DNA from: Salinilacustrithrix sp003476595
Lineage (GTDB): Bacteria; Actinomycetota; Acidimicrobiia; Acidimicrobiales; Salinilacustritrichaceae
Reading direction: 5' to 3'
Assembly: GCA_963972525.1 (NCBI GenBank)
Contig: CAXAUZ010000004.1
Coordinates: 62,001 to 126,000 of the forward strand
DNA: 64,000 nt
A program made the position numbers and the translations under genes. Every line of letters begins with the position of its first letter. Position 1 is the first letter of the stretch. The notes beneath the pieces are model-generated. The model ran no database searches and was not told where the DNA came from. It saw only the letters and a list, made by a program, of their open reading frames with translations. Positions 8,045 through 16,640 of this stretch are shown piece after piece.

Positions 8045-10042
8045 GTGAGCACCAACGGCGAGGGCGAGGACCTGCAGACGTTGCACGCGGTCGACGCCCG
8101 TGCCCTCCCCTCGCTGTTCGACACGGTGCTCGACCAGTCCGCCACCGGCGTGATGGTCTTCGACGAGGACCTGCGCCTCGCCTACGTGAACGAGGTGGCG
8201 GCGCGGATCGGGGGCTACCCGGCCGACGTGCACATCGGGAAGCGCCTCGGCGACCTGTACCCCCAGATCGCGACGCAGGCGGATCCGCTCATCGCGCAGG
8301 CGCTCGCCGAGCAGGAGACGGTGCGCAACGAGGAGCTGGTGTGGGAGTCACCCCGTCCCCCGCACGACCGCCGGTACTGGCAGGTGACCTACGTGCCGGT
8401 GCGCTCGACGGCCGACCTGCGCTACGCCGCCGCGATCTACGTGGAGACGACACCGGTGCGCCGGGCCCACGAGCGCCTGACCCGCCTGCTCGACGCGCTC
8501 CCGATCTTCACGGGCATGTGCACGCCCGACGGGCTCCTCCTCGAGGCGAACGAGGCCACCCTGGCCGCCACCGAGATGTCCCGCGAGGACGTCGTCGGGT
8601 TCCCGCTGTGGGAGGCGTCGTGGTGGCGTGACGATCCGGCGGTGCAGGTGCAGCTGCGGGAGATGCTGACCATGGCCCAGGCGGGCCAGCCCGCACGCGA
8701 GGACATCGACGTGCACCTCGAGGACGGCCGCCGTCGCACGGTCGACTTCCAGCTCGTGCCGATCGTGGAGCACGGTGCGGTCACCGCCCTGGTCCCATCC
8801 GCCACCGACATCACCGAGCGCATCGTGGAGCGCGACCGCCTCCAGGCGCTCGCCTCGCTGTCCCGCCACCTCAACGGGGCGCTGACGACGGCGCAGGTCG
8901 CCCGGCTGGTCGTGGCCAACGCGCCAGCGGTGGTCGACGCCCAGTTCGTCAACGTCGGCCTGCTCGACGCCGAGCGCCAGGAGCTGCGCCTCGTCCAGCC
9001 CCTCATGGACGTCGACATCGAGGACCGGTGGGGCACCGTGCCCCTCGACGGGCCCCGCACGCCCCTCCACGACGTGCTGGCGACCGGGCGGTCCGTGCTC
9101 GTGGATCGGGAGGAGCGCCTGGCCCGCTACCCGGAGCTGGTCGCCGACACCGACCGGGTCGGCCTCGACAGCACCGCGGCGGTGCCGCTCGTCGACGAGC
9201 TCGGTGAGGCGTTCGGCGTGCTCGGCGTCGGCTGGACCGAGCCGACCGAGTTCGTCGACGAGGTGCGGCTGCGGCTCGACCTGCTGGCCGACCTCTGCAG
9301 CCACTCGCTCCGCCGGGCGCAGCGCACCGAGGCGCGCGACCGCCTCGTCGAGGAGATGCAGGCCGAGGTGCTGGCCATGCCGGACACCTCCCGCACGCTC
9401 GACGTGTCGCTGGCGTACGAGCCGGCCCGGGGGGACATCGGCTTCGGGGGCGACTGGTACGACGTCATCGAGATCGACGAGTCGTACACCGCGCTCGTCG
9501 TCGGTGACGTCGCCGGCCACGGCATCACGGCTGCGGCACGCATGACCGAGGCCAAGGCGACGATCCGGACGCTGGTGCTCAACGTGGACCACCCCGAGGT
9601 GATCCCGGCGGCGAACCGGTCGCTCGCGCACTTCGACTCCGGCTACATCGCCACCGCCGCCGTCGCCTGGATCGACGACGAGGCCAAGACCCTCGAGTGG
9701 CGCCTCGCCGGGCACCTGCCTCCGGTGCTCCGCCGGCCCGAGGGGGAGGCGGTGCTGCTCGAGGGGTGCCACCACCCGCCGATCGGAACGGCCACCGAAC
9801 CCCGTGCGCAGGCGTCCATCCCGTTCCCCGAGGGCTCGCTGCTCGTCCTCTACACCGACGGGCTCGTCGAGCGCCGCGGCGAGGACATCGACGTCGGCCT
9901 CGAGCGCCTGCGCTCGATCGTCGACCGCCTGCCCCCGACGTGCTCGGCCCGCGACGCTCGTGACTCGATCATGGCCGAGCTCCAGCTCGACGAGCGCGAG
10001 GACGACGTCGCCATCGTCGTCGTCCGCAGCCGCGCTCAGTAG
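8045..10042 (+). CDS. PAS-PAS-GAF-SpoIIE (PP2C-type) serine phosphatase
   Basis: 665 residues, soluble. Two PAS domains (about 24-130 and 145-260) and a GAF domain (about 275-430) are followed by a SpoIIE/PP2C phosphatase (about 445-662). Metal-site motifs are GGDWYDV (near 466), GDVAGHG (near 486) and LYTDGLVE. Such proteins dephosphorylate STAS anti-anti-sigma factors in partner-switching pathways when the sensory domains detect a ligand or redox/light signal. A STAS protein is encoded 5.6 kb away (15664-16047) but no anti-sigma kinase is nearby, so the partner is unknown. Starts with GTG. The 132-base region upstream holds no gene. The 3' end overlaps the convergent hydrolase gene by 7 bases. 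Confidence 0.9.
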   Translation: MSTNGEGEDLQTLHAVDARALPSLFDTVLDQSATGVMVFDEDLRLAYVNEVAARIGGYPADVHIGKRLGDLYPQIATQADPLIAQALAEQETVRNEELVWESPRPPHDRRYWQVTYVPVRSTADLRYAAAIYVETTPVRRAHERLTRLLDALPIFTGMCTPDGLLLEANEATLAATEMSREDVVGFPLWEASWWRDDPAVQVQLREMLTMAQAGQPAREDIDVHLEDGRRRTVDFQLVPIVEHGAVTALVPSATDITERIVERDRLQALASLSRHLNGALTTAQVARLVVANAPAVVDAQFVNVGLLDAERQELRLVQPLMDVDIEDRWGTVPLDGPRTPLHDVLATGRSVLVDREERLARYPELVADTDRVGLDSTAAVPLVDELGEAFGVLGVGWTEPTEFVDEVRLRLDLLADLCSHSLRRAQRTEARDRLVEEMQAEVLAMPDTSRTLDVSLAYEPARGDIGFGGDWYDVIEIDESYTALVVGDVAGHGITAAARMTEAKATIRTLVLNVDHPEVIPAANRSLAHFDSGYIATAAVAWIDDEAKTLEWRLAGHLPPVLRRPEGEAVLLEGCHHPPIGTATEPRAQASIPFPEGSLLVLYTDGLVERRGEDIDVGLERLRSIVDRLPPTCSARDARDSIMAELQLDEREDDVAIVVVRSRAQ

Positions 10043-10941
10043 CGGGACGACGTACGAGGCGGCGTTCCGCCGCCGCTGCCGGATTCGGTGTGGACGTGGC
10101 GGAGGGCGCGGAGCAGGGCCGGGACGAAGCGCGTGGCGCCGGTGACGCAGGCGGCGTGGTCGGCGGCGACGTCGACGAGCTGGGCGCCGGGGATGCCGGC
10201 GTGGAGCTCGGTCTGGCGGGCGGGGGAGACCACCTGGTCCCTGGTGGTGCGCACGACGGAGACGGGGACGTCGATGTCGGCCAGCCAGGGTCTGGCATCG
10301 AAGCGGCCGAGCGAGGCGCCGGCGCCGGCGATGGCGGCCGGGTCGCCCCGGCCGATCTCCTGGCGGGCCCACTGTCCGAACGGGTCCTGGTCGAGCCGGC
10401 GGCCGAGGAGGCGGGCGGCGATGGCGCGGCGCACCGGCAGCGGGGTGAAACGGGCCGCGTCGGCGAAGACCGGCAACATGGAGAACACGGCCGACTCGGT
10501 TCCGGGCGTCCGGAAGTACGGGGCGGTGGCGCACAGCACCAGGCTGTCGACCAGCTCGCGGTGGCGGTGCCACGTGAGCAGCGCGATGGGTCCGCCCATG
10601 GAGTAGCCGACGGGCGTGATGCGGCGGATGCCGAGCTCCCGGCACAGGGCGGCGACGTCGTCGGCGCAGTCGGCCAGGCGGAACCGCCGGCGGGAGCGCA
10701 GGCCCCGGCCGTGGCCCCGGTGGTCGATGGCCAGCACCCGGTAGCGGCGACCGAGCGCCTCGTAGCAGGCGAACCAGTTGAGGTCGGCCGAGACCGTCCA
10801 GCCGTGGAGCAGGACGATGGTCGGGGCACCGGGCGGCCCGGGCAGCTCGCGGACGAACGTGGTTCCACGGCCGGGCAGCTCCACCCGACGTCCGGGCGGC
10901 AGCCGGATGCCGTGCGGCGCCGAGCCGTGGTCGCTGCTCAC
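10036..10941 (-). CDS. Alpha/beta hydrolase
   Basis: 301 residues with the alpha/beta hydrolase fold: oxyanion-hole HGW near 46, nucleophile elbow GYSMGG near 112, and a late DHAAC that can supply the catalytic His. The substrate cannot be predicted. The GTG start overlaps the greA stop (GTGA), so it is translationally coupled to greA on the minus strand. The C-terminal tail after the fold is Gly/Ser-rich and is encoded by a copy of a dispersed repeat (10064-10086), which seems to have extended the reading frame into the convergent phosphatase gene. Confidence 0.85.
   Translation of the reverse strand: MSSDHGSAPHGIRLPPGRRVELPGRGTTFVRELPGPPGAPTIVLLHGWTVSADLNWFACYEALGRRYRVLAIDHRGHGRGLRSRRRFRLADCADDVAALCRELGIRRITPVGYSMGGPIALLTWHRHRELVDSLVLCATAPYFRTPGTESAVFSMLPVFADAARFTPLPVRRAIAARLLGRRLDQDPFGQWARQEIGRGDPAAIAGAGASLGRFDARPWLADIDVPVSVVRTTRDQVVSPARQTELHAGIPGAQLVDVAADHAACVTGATRFVPALLRALRHVHTESGSGGGTPPRTSSRY
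10064..10086 (+). repeat. Copy of dispersed GTTCCGC-CCGCTGCC element
   Basis: Plus-strand form begins GTTCCGCCGCCGCTGCC and ends GGATTC. It lies in the last codons of the minus-strand hydrolase, just past the convergent phosphatase stop. It differs from the copy at 35586-35608 at two of 23 positions. Confidence 0.6.
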
Positions 10942-11405
10942 CCGATGCTGGCGATCTCGACCGACAGCGTGGCGCCGGTGGGCGTCTCGTACTGGACGGA
11001 CTCGCCCGCCTTCTTGCCCAGCAGCGCGGAGCCGAGGGGGGAGCCGGGGCTCATGACCTCGAGGTCGCTGCCCCGCTCCTCGATGGAGCCGATGAGGAAC
11101 CGCTCGGTGTCGTCGTCGCCCTCGTAGCGGATCTCCACGACCGAGCCCACCCGCACCTCGTCGCTCTCGCTCGGGTCCACGATGACGTGGTTCTCGAGGA
11201 TGGCGTTGAGGTGCATGATGCGGCCCTCCATCTTCCCCTGCTCCTCCTTGGCGGCGTGGTAGTCGCCGTTCTCGGAGAGGTCGCCCAGCTCCCGGGCCGT
11301 CTCGATCTTGCGGGCGATGTCGACCCGGCCGCGGGTGGTGAGGTCCTCGTGCTCGGCCTTGAGCCGGTCGTACGCCGCCTGCGTCAGCTCGTGGGTGTCA
11401 GCCAT
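10938..11405 (-). CDS. greA: Transcription elongation factor GreA
   Basis: 155 residues, normal length. GreA enters the RNA polymerase secondary channel and stimulates cleavage of backtracked RNA. The N-terminal coiled coil carries GDLSENGDYHAAKE, with the acidic tip residues needed for cleavage, followed by the C-terminal FKBP-like domain ('SPLGSALLGKKAGE'). TAACCT lies 6 bases before the ATG, suggesting a leaderless transcript. It is divergent from leuB and its stop overlaps the start of the downstream hydrolase gene. Confidence 0.97.
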   Translation of the reverse strand: MADTHELTQAAYDRLKAEHEDLTTRGRVDIARKIETARELGDLSENGDYHAAKEEQGKMEGRIMHLNAILENHVIVDPSESDEVRVGSVVEIRYEGDDDTERFLIGSIEERGSDLEVMSPGSPLGSALLGKKAGESVQYETPTGATLSVEIASIG

Positions 11406-11463
11406 CAGACGAGGTTATCGGCGCCTTCGCATCAGCCGGCCACAGGCTTCTACCTTGGCGGCC

Positions 11464-12447
11464 ATGAGCCACAGGATCGCCGTCATCGGTGGGGACTACA
11501 TCGGACCCGAGGTCGTTGCCGAGGGGTTGAAGGTGATGGAGGCGGCCGGCGTCGACATCGACGCCACCCACTTCGACCTCGGCGCCCAGCGCTGGCAGCG
11601 CGACGGCGAGGTGCTGTCCGACGAGACCATGGACGAGCTGCGTGGCTACGACGCCATCTACCTCGGCGCCGTCGGCGGCGTCCCCGGCGAGATCCCGGGC
11701 GGCCTCATCGAGCGGGGGATCCTGCTCAAGATGCGCTTCGAGTTCGACCAGTACATCAACCTGCGCCCGTTCCTGCTCACCGAGCGGGGCATCGACTTCC
11801 AGGTGATCCGGGAGAACACCGAGGGCACCTACGCCGGCGAGGGCGGGTTCCTGCGCAAGGGCACGCCGCACGAGATCGCCACCCAGGGCTCGGTCAACAC
11901 CCGCCACGGGGTCGAGCGCTGCATCCGCTACGCCTTCGAGCTGGCCCAGGGGCGCGATCGCAAGAAGCTGACGCTGGTCCACAAGACCAACGTGCTCACC
12001 TTCGCCGGGGACCTGTGGCAGCGCGCCTTCGACGAGGTCGCCGCCGAGTACCCCGACGTGGAGACCGGCTACCAGCACATCGATGCCGCCTGCATCCACT
12101 TCGTGAACGATCCCCAGCAGTACTCGGTCATCGTCACCGACAACCTGTTCGGCGACATCCTCACCGACCTCGGCGGTGCCATCTCCGGCGGCATCGGCCT
12201 GGCCAGCAGCGCCAACATGAACCCGGACCGCACCGCCCCGTCCATGTTCGAGCCGGTCCACGGCTCCGCGCCCGACATCGCCGGCCAGGGCAAGGCCAAC
12301 CCGACCGCCGCGATCCTGTCAGCCGCGATCATGCTCGAGTTCCTCGGCGAGGCCGACGCCGCCACCCGGATCCGGGCGGCGTGCGAGGACGTGCCGGCCG
12401 GTTCCACGACCGACATCGGCGACGAGATCGCGCGGCGCGTCTCGTAG
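11464..12447 (+). CDS. leuB: 3-isopropylmalate dehydrogenase
   Basis: 327 residues, in the short actinobacterial LeuB class. It oxidises and decarboxylates 3-isopropylmalate with NAD+; with citramalate as entry point it would also act on 3-methylmalate to give 2-oxobutyrate. Substrate Arg residues (MRFEFDQYINLRP), LVHKTNVL, DNLFGDILTD and the NAD-site EPVHGSAPDIAG are all present. An oddity: the near-invariant N-terminal GDGIGPE reads GDYIGPE, with Tyr at residue 12 (codon TAC). ATG 11464 is supported by TACCTT 7 bases upstream. It precedes ilvE and cimA on the same strand. Confidence 0.95.
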   Translation: MSHRIAVIGGDYIGPEVVAEGLKVMEAAGVDIDATHFDLGAQRWQRDGEVLSDETMDELRGYDAIYLGAVGGVPGEIPGGLIERGILLKMRFEFDQYINLRPFLLTERGIDFQVIRENTEGTYAGEGGFLRKGTPHEIATQGSVNTRHGVERCIRYAFELAQGRDRKKLTLVHKTNVLTFAGDLWQRAFDEVAAEYPDVETGYQHIDAACIHFVNDPQQYSVIVTDNLFGDILTDLGGAISGGIGLASSANMNPDRTAPSMFEPVHGSAPDIAGQGKANPTAAILSAAIMLEFLGEADAATRIRAACEDVPAGSTTDIGDEIARRVS

Positions 12448-12478
12448 TCTTGGACGACCGGCGCGACAGGAGAACCCG

Positions 12479-13393
12479 ATGCCCATCACCCCCACCTCGA
12501 AGATCTGGATGAACGGCGAGCTCGTCGACTGGGACGCAGCCAACATCCACATCCTCACCCACTCCCTGCACTACGGGATGGGCGTGTTCGAGGGCATCCG
12601 GGCCTACGAGACGTCGGCCGGACCGGGCATCTTCCGCCTCACCGAGCACATCGAGCGGCTCCACAGCTCGGCCAAGATCATGATGATGGACATGCCGTAC
12701 TCGGTGGACGAGCTGGTGGAGGCCACCAAGCTCGTCGTGCGGGAGTCCGGCCTGCCATCGGCGTACATCCGCCCGATCGCCTACTACGGCTACGGCGAGA
12801 TGGGCCTCAACACGCTGCCCTGCTCGGTCGACGTCGCCATCGCGTGCTGGCCGTGGGGCGCGTACCTGGGCGACGACGCCGCCACCAAGGGCGTGCGGAT
12901 GAAGATCTCGTCCTGGACCCGCCACGAGCACAACACGATGCCGCCCGCGTCCAAGACCACGGGCAACTACGTGAACTCCAGCCTGGCCAAGGTCGAGGCG
13001 CTCAAGGCCGGCTACGACGAGGCCATCATGCTCAACCCGCAGGGCCTCGTGGCCGAGTGCACCGGCGAGAACATCTTCGCCGCCCGCCACGGCAAGCTCA
13101 TCACCCCGCCGATCACCTCCGGGGCGCTCGAGGGCATCACCCAGTCCACGGTCATGGCCATCGCCGCCGACCACGGCTACGAGGTCGTCATCGGCGACCT
13201 GGCCCGCTCCGACCTCTACGTCGCCGAGGAGCTGTTCGTGTGCGGCACGGCCGCCGAGGTCTCCGCGGTGAACAGCGTCGACGACCGCGAGATCCCCTGC
13301 CCCGGCCCGATGACCACCACCATCGCCGAGGAGTACTCCAAGCTCGTCCGCGGCGAGATCCCCAAGTACAAGGAGTGGGTGGAGCTGGCATGA
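12479..13393 (+). CDS. ilvE: Branched-chain amino acid aminotransferase
   Basis: 304 residues, fold-type IV PLP aminotransferase. It makes the last step of leucine, isoleucine and valine synthesis (transfer from glutamate to the 2-oxo acids). The PLP Schiff-base residue is Lys159 (SKTTGNY), equivalent to the known lysine in E. coli IlvE. HYGMGVFEGIRAY, AYIRP and GTAAEV motifs are intact. A Shine-Dalgarno (AGGAGA) precedes the ATG. The stop overlaps the cimA start (ATGA), so ilvE and cimA are coupled. Confidence 0.96.
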   Translation: MPITPTSKIWMNGELVDWDAANIHILTHSLHYGMGVFEGIRAYETSAGPGIFRLTEHIERLHSSAKIMMMDMPYSVDELVEATKLVVRESGLPSAYIRPIAYYGYGEMGLNTLPCSVDVAIACWPWGAYLGDDAATKGVRMKISSWTRHEHNTMPPASKTTGNYVNSSLAKVEALKAGYDEAIMLNPQGLVAECTGENIFAARHGKLITPPITSGALEGITQSTVMAIAADHGYEVVIGDLARSDLYVAEELFVCGTAAEVSAVNSVDDREIPCPGPMTTTIAEEYSKLVRGEIPKYKEWVELA

Positions 13394-15021
13394 GCGCGGA
13401 GCCCGTCCTCCCGGCGAGCATCGACATCTTCGACACGACGCTGCGGGACGGGGCCCAGTTCGAGGGCATCTCGCTGTCGGTCGACGACAAGCTCCGCATC
13501 GCCGAGCAGCTCGACCACCTCGGCGTCCGCTGGATCGAGGGCGGCTACCCGCAGGCCAACCCCAAGGACCAGGAGTTCTTCCGCCGGGCGCCGTCGGAGC
13601 TGTCCCTCGGCACCGCCGACCTCGTGGCGTTCGGGTCCACCCGCAAGCCGCTCGGCAAGACCGACAGCGACCCCACCCTCGCCGCCCTGGTCGAGGCCGG
13701 CACCAGCACCGCCTGCATCGTGGGCAAGTCGTGGGACTTCCACGTCACCGACGCGCTCGGCACCACCCTCGACGAGGGCGTGGCCATGGTGCAGGACTCG
13801 GTCCGGTTCCTGCGCGCCGCCGGGCTCCGCGTGTTCTTCGACGCCGAGCACTGCTTCGACGGCTACAAGGCCAACCCCGAGTTCGTGCTCCGGGTCCTCG
13901 AGGCCGCGGCGATGGAGGGCGCCGAGTGCCTGGTGCTGTGCGACACCAACGGCGGGTCGCTGCCCCACGAGGTCCAGCGCATCACCAGCGAGATCCACGC
14001 CCACTTCGGCGACGACGTCCAGATCGGCATCCACACCCAGAACGACACCGGGTGCGCGGTTGCCAACTCCATCGCCGCCGTGCTGGGCGGGGCCACCCAC
14101 CTGCAGGGCACGGCGAACGGCTACGGCGAGCGCACCGGCAACGCCAACCTGATGACCTGCATCCCCAACCTCGAGCTGAAGATGGGGGTGCGGTGCCTGC
14201 CGGAGGGGCGCATCGAGCGGCTCACCGCCGTCTCCCGCCACGTCAGCGAGCTGGTGAACCTGCCCCCGCACGCCGCCGACCCCTACGTCGGGTCCTCGGC
14301 CTTCGCCCACAAGGGCGGCCTGCACACCTCGGCCCTCGGCAAGGTCGGCTCCAAGTCCTACGAGCACGTCGACCCGGCCGCGATCGGCAACCACACCCGC
14401 GTCCTGGTCTCCGACCTCGGCGGGCGGGCCGGCATGAAGATGAAGGCCGAGGAGTTCGGCATCGAGCTCGACGCCCGGGCGTCGGCGGAGCTGGCCAAGA
14501 CGGTGAACGACCTCGAGTCGCGCGGCTACGTCTTCGAGGCGGCCGACGCCTCCCTCGAGCTGCTGATGCGGCGCACCCTCGGCCTGGGTGCCGACCCGTT
14601 CCGCACCGAGTCCTACCGGGTGACCTCCTACCACCGGGAAGGTGATGCCCTGGCGCTGGCCGTCGCCGCCGCCGAAGGCGTCGTCGACCTCTCCACGGAG
14701 GCCACGGTGAAGGTCTGGATCGGCGATGAGCGCCGCATCGCGGTGGGGGAGGGCAACGGCCCGGTCCACGCCCTCGACCAGGCGCTGCGCCGCGCCCTCA
14801 ACGGGCACTTCCCCGGCATCGAGGACATCCACCTGGTCGACTTCCGGGTCCGGGTCCTCGACACGAGCGTCGGCACCGAGGCGGTCACCCGCGTGCTCAT
14901 CGAGACCTCCGACGGCGAGGACACCTGGTTCACCGTCGGGGTGTCGGAGAACGTGATCGAGGCGTCCTGGACCGCGCTGATCGACGCCATCGTCTACGGC
15001 CTGCAGCACTCGGCTGCGTAG
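13390..15021 (+). CDS. cimA: (R)-citramalate synthase
   Basis: 543 residues. CimA condenses pyruvate with acetyl-CoA to citramalate, the first step of the threonine-independent isoleucine route. The N-terminal DRE-TIM barrel shows FDTTLRDGAQFEG and NGYGERTGN, and the C-terminal LeuA-type regulatory domain begins near 410. The length and the 'HKGGLHTSAL' region fit CimA better than LeuA. The metal-site loop reads HTQND (His215) where HxHND is usual in the superfamily, so the second His is Gln. Start ATG 13390 overlaps the ilvE stop. Homocitrate or 2-isopropylmalate synthase are less likely alternatives. Confidence 0.92.
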   Translation: MSAEPVLPASIDIFDTTLRDGAQFEGISLSVDDKLRIAEQLDHLGVRWIEGGYPQANPKDQEFFRRAPSELSLGTADLVAFGSTRKPLGKTDSDPTLAALVEAGTSTACIVGKSWDFHVTDALGTTLDEGVAMVQDSVRFLRAAGLRVFFDAEHCFDGYKANPEFVLRVLEAAAMEGAECLVLCDTNGGSLPHEVQRITSEIHAHFGDDVQIGIHTQNDTGCAVANSIAAVLGGATHLQGTANGYGERTGNANLMTCIPNLELKMGVRCLPEGRIERLTAVSRHVSELVNLPPHAADPYVGSSAFAHKGGLHTSALGKVGSKSYEHVDPAAIGNHTRVLVSDLGGRAGMKMKAEEFGIELDARASAELAKTVNDLESRGYVFEAADASLELLMRRTLGLGADPFRTESYRVTSYHREGDALALAVAAAEGVVDLSTEATVKVWIGDERRIAVGEGNGPVHALDQALRRALNGHFPGIEDIHLVDFRVRVLDTSVGTEAVTRVLIETSDGEDTWFTVGVSENVIEASWTALIDAIVYGLQHSAA

Positions 15022-15031
15022 TCTCAAAGCC

Positions 15032-15565
15032 GTGGCAGCGCCCGAGCACGTCCCGACGAAGCCCAACCTGGATGTCCGCACCTACGGCTCCCCGCCGCGG
15101 CGTCCGGACAGCTGGCGGGCCGACCGACCGGCCGACTTCGCCGACGACCACCGCCAGCCCCTCGGCGACCTGCTGGGCAGCCCCGGTCCCGACCAGGGCT
15201 ACGCGCTGCGCCTCGCCCGTCTGCTCGAGCCCGAGCTGCACCTCAGCGAGGGTGAGCACGCCAAGGACGCCCTCGCCGGCATCGTCGCCATCGGCCTGAA
15301 GCGGGCCTCCGTGCTCGGCCGGGCACCGGTGATCCACGACCTGCGCATCGGCGCCACCCTCTTCGGCTTCCTCGATCCGTCGCCGGCCCCCGAGCTGGTC
15401 GAGCTGCGCCACGAGCTGTTCGAGGAGGTCTCGCACTTCCACCACTACATGGAGCTGCGCCGCCTGGTCGACATGGTCCCGGCCGCCGTGCTGCGCCAGA
15501 CCCCGGCCCAGGTCGCCGACGCCTACCGCGCCGGGTGGCGCGACCAGCTGCACCTCGAGGCCTGA
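15032..15565 (+). CDS. Conserved protein of unknown function
   Basis: 177 residues, soluble, no signal peptide. I do not recognise the family. The first 45 residues are Pro/Arg/Asp-rich and probably extended; the remainder is helical, with a His-rich segment HFHHYMELRRLV near 138 and 'RAGWRDQLHLEA' at the end. It starts (GTG) 10 bases after cimA. However, TAGTCT lies 7 bases before the GTG and overlaps the cimA stop, so it may also be transcribed separately as a leaderless message. Confidence 0.7.
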   Translation: MAAPEHVPTKPNLDVRTYGSPPRRPDSWRADRPADFADDHRQPLGDLLGSPGPDQGYALRLARLLEPELHLSEGEHAKDALAGIVAIGLKRASVLGRAPVIHDLRIGATLFGFLDPSPAPELVELRHELFEEVSHFHHYMELRRLVDMVPAAVLRQTPAQVADAYRAGWRDQLHLEA

Positions 15566-15663
15566 CGCCGAGGGGCGTTGCGGAACGGCGGCCCGAGGCG
15601 TACCGTCGAGGTCAGGCACTGGGGGGTGCCGCGACACACGACCACAGAAACGGCGTTCTTGCC

Positions 15664-16047
15664 ATGGCCTCCACGACGACTTCGACCGTCGACCCGAACG
15701 GGGAGCCCACGTCCATCCTGGGGTCCACGCTCGGGCCCACCGACGACGTGCACCACGTCGCCTCGCTGCGCATCCGTGGGGCGCTCTGCGCCGTCACCGC
15801 CCCCGAGCACGCCCGCCAGCTCGAGGAGCTGCTGGCGCAGGGCTACACGGAGGTGCGCGTGGACCTCGAGGGGCTGCTGCTGTGCACCTCCGACGGACTC
15901 GATCTGTGGGACGAGGTCCAGCACCGCCTCGATCCGCTCGACGGCCACCTCACGCTGTCCGGTGCCTCCGGCGTCGTGCGCCGCGTGCTCCAGGTGGTCA
16001 CCGACTCACCCATGCACTTCTGCCCCACGGTCGTCGCCGCGGCCTGA
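15664..16047 (+). CDS. STAS-domain protein (anti-sigma factor antagonist type)
   Basis: 127 residues. After a 30-residue Ser/Thr-rich lead, the rest is a STAS domain, with the strand 'VRVDLEGLLLCTSDGL' matching the region where anti-anti-sigma factors carry their phosphorylated Ser (here T-S-D-G-L). In partner switching such a protein sequesters an anti-sigma kinase when unphosphorylated. The SpoIIE phosphatase at 8045-10042 is a possible regulator, but nothing links them directly. The region 15566-15663 upstream holds no gene. Confidence 0.7.
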   Translation: MASTTTSTVDPNGEPTSILGSTLGPTDDVHHVASLRIRGALCAVTAPEHARQLEELLAQGYTEVRVDLEGLLLCTSDGLDLWDEVQHRLDPLDGHLTLSGASGVVRRVLQVVTDSPMHFCPTVVAAA

Positions 16048-16068
16048 TCCGGCCGGGATGTCGGGCGT

Positions 16069-16557
16069 TCAGCGCTCGGCGAGATCGGTGAGCCGGGCGA
16101 GGAGCTGGGTCCACCCGGTGGAGATGCGCTCCTCGACGGTGGCGTCGATGCGCCCGCGGGCCATCTGCTCGACCCGCACCTCGGAGCCGAGCCCGGTGCG
16201 CTCGACGGTGATCGTGATGGAGCCGGCGTAGGCGCCGGGGACGAGCACGCTGCCCACCTCGAGGCGCTCGGGCGGGTCGAAGGCCCGGATCGTGCCGTGG
16301 AGCTGCCCGGTGCCGCCGTCGGCGGACCGGCTGCCGGACCACACCCGCCCGCCCAGGTGGGCCTCGAGGCGCATCGGCTCGGCGTCGGGCGCCAGGTAGG
16401 GCGTGGACCACCAGTCGCTCGTGCGCTCGACCAGCGTGTGCCAGACCTGCTCGGGCGGCACCGCGGCGGCGGCGGTGACGACCACGGAGGTCTCGTCGCC
16501 CGGGTCGGCCTCGGCGGTGTCGGTGGTCTGGTCCATCGTCGCGTCGGTGCCGGGCAC
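16069..16557 (-). CDS. SRPBCC (START/Bet v1-like) domain protein
   Basis: 162 residues from GTG 16557; an ATG seven codons later (16536) is an equally good start. From about residue 25 the pattern 'VVVTAAAAVPPEQVWHTLVERTSDWW' followed by 'RLEAHLGGRVW', 'AFDPPERLEV' and a long C-terminal helix is typical of the AHSA1-like branch of SRPBCC hydrophobic-ligand-binding folds. No catalytic residues are recognisable. It converges with the STAS gene and is divergent from the DUF218 gene. Confidence 0.75.
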   Translation of the reverse strand: MPGTDATMDQTTDTAEADPGDETSVVVTAAAAVPPEQVWHTLVERTSDWWSTPYLAPDAEPMRLEAHLGGRVWSGSRSADGGTGQLHGTIRAFDPPERLEVGSVLVPGAYAGSITITVERTGLGSEVRVEQMARGRIDATVEERISTGWTQLLARLTDLAER

Positions 16558-16640
16558 CCGGCCAGGGTGGCACGCCCGGGCGGGCCGGTCGGGGACCGAC
16601 GTGCGCGGCAGCGTCGGGGGTCCTCGGTACGCTCGCCGCC

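Noticed and set aside
12844..13389. Long upstream extension of the cimA frame inside ilvE
   Set aside because: Arg/Gly-rich shadow of ilvE; cimA has ATG 13390 overlapping the ilvE stop and a normal N-terminus.
8045..16047. Partner-switching module formed by the SpoIIE phosphatase and the STAS protein
   Set aside because: They are 5.6 kb apart with unrelated genes between, and no anti-sigma kinase or sigma factor is in the window; kept only as a possibility.
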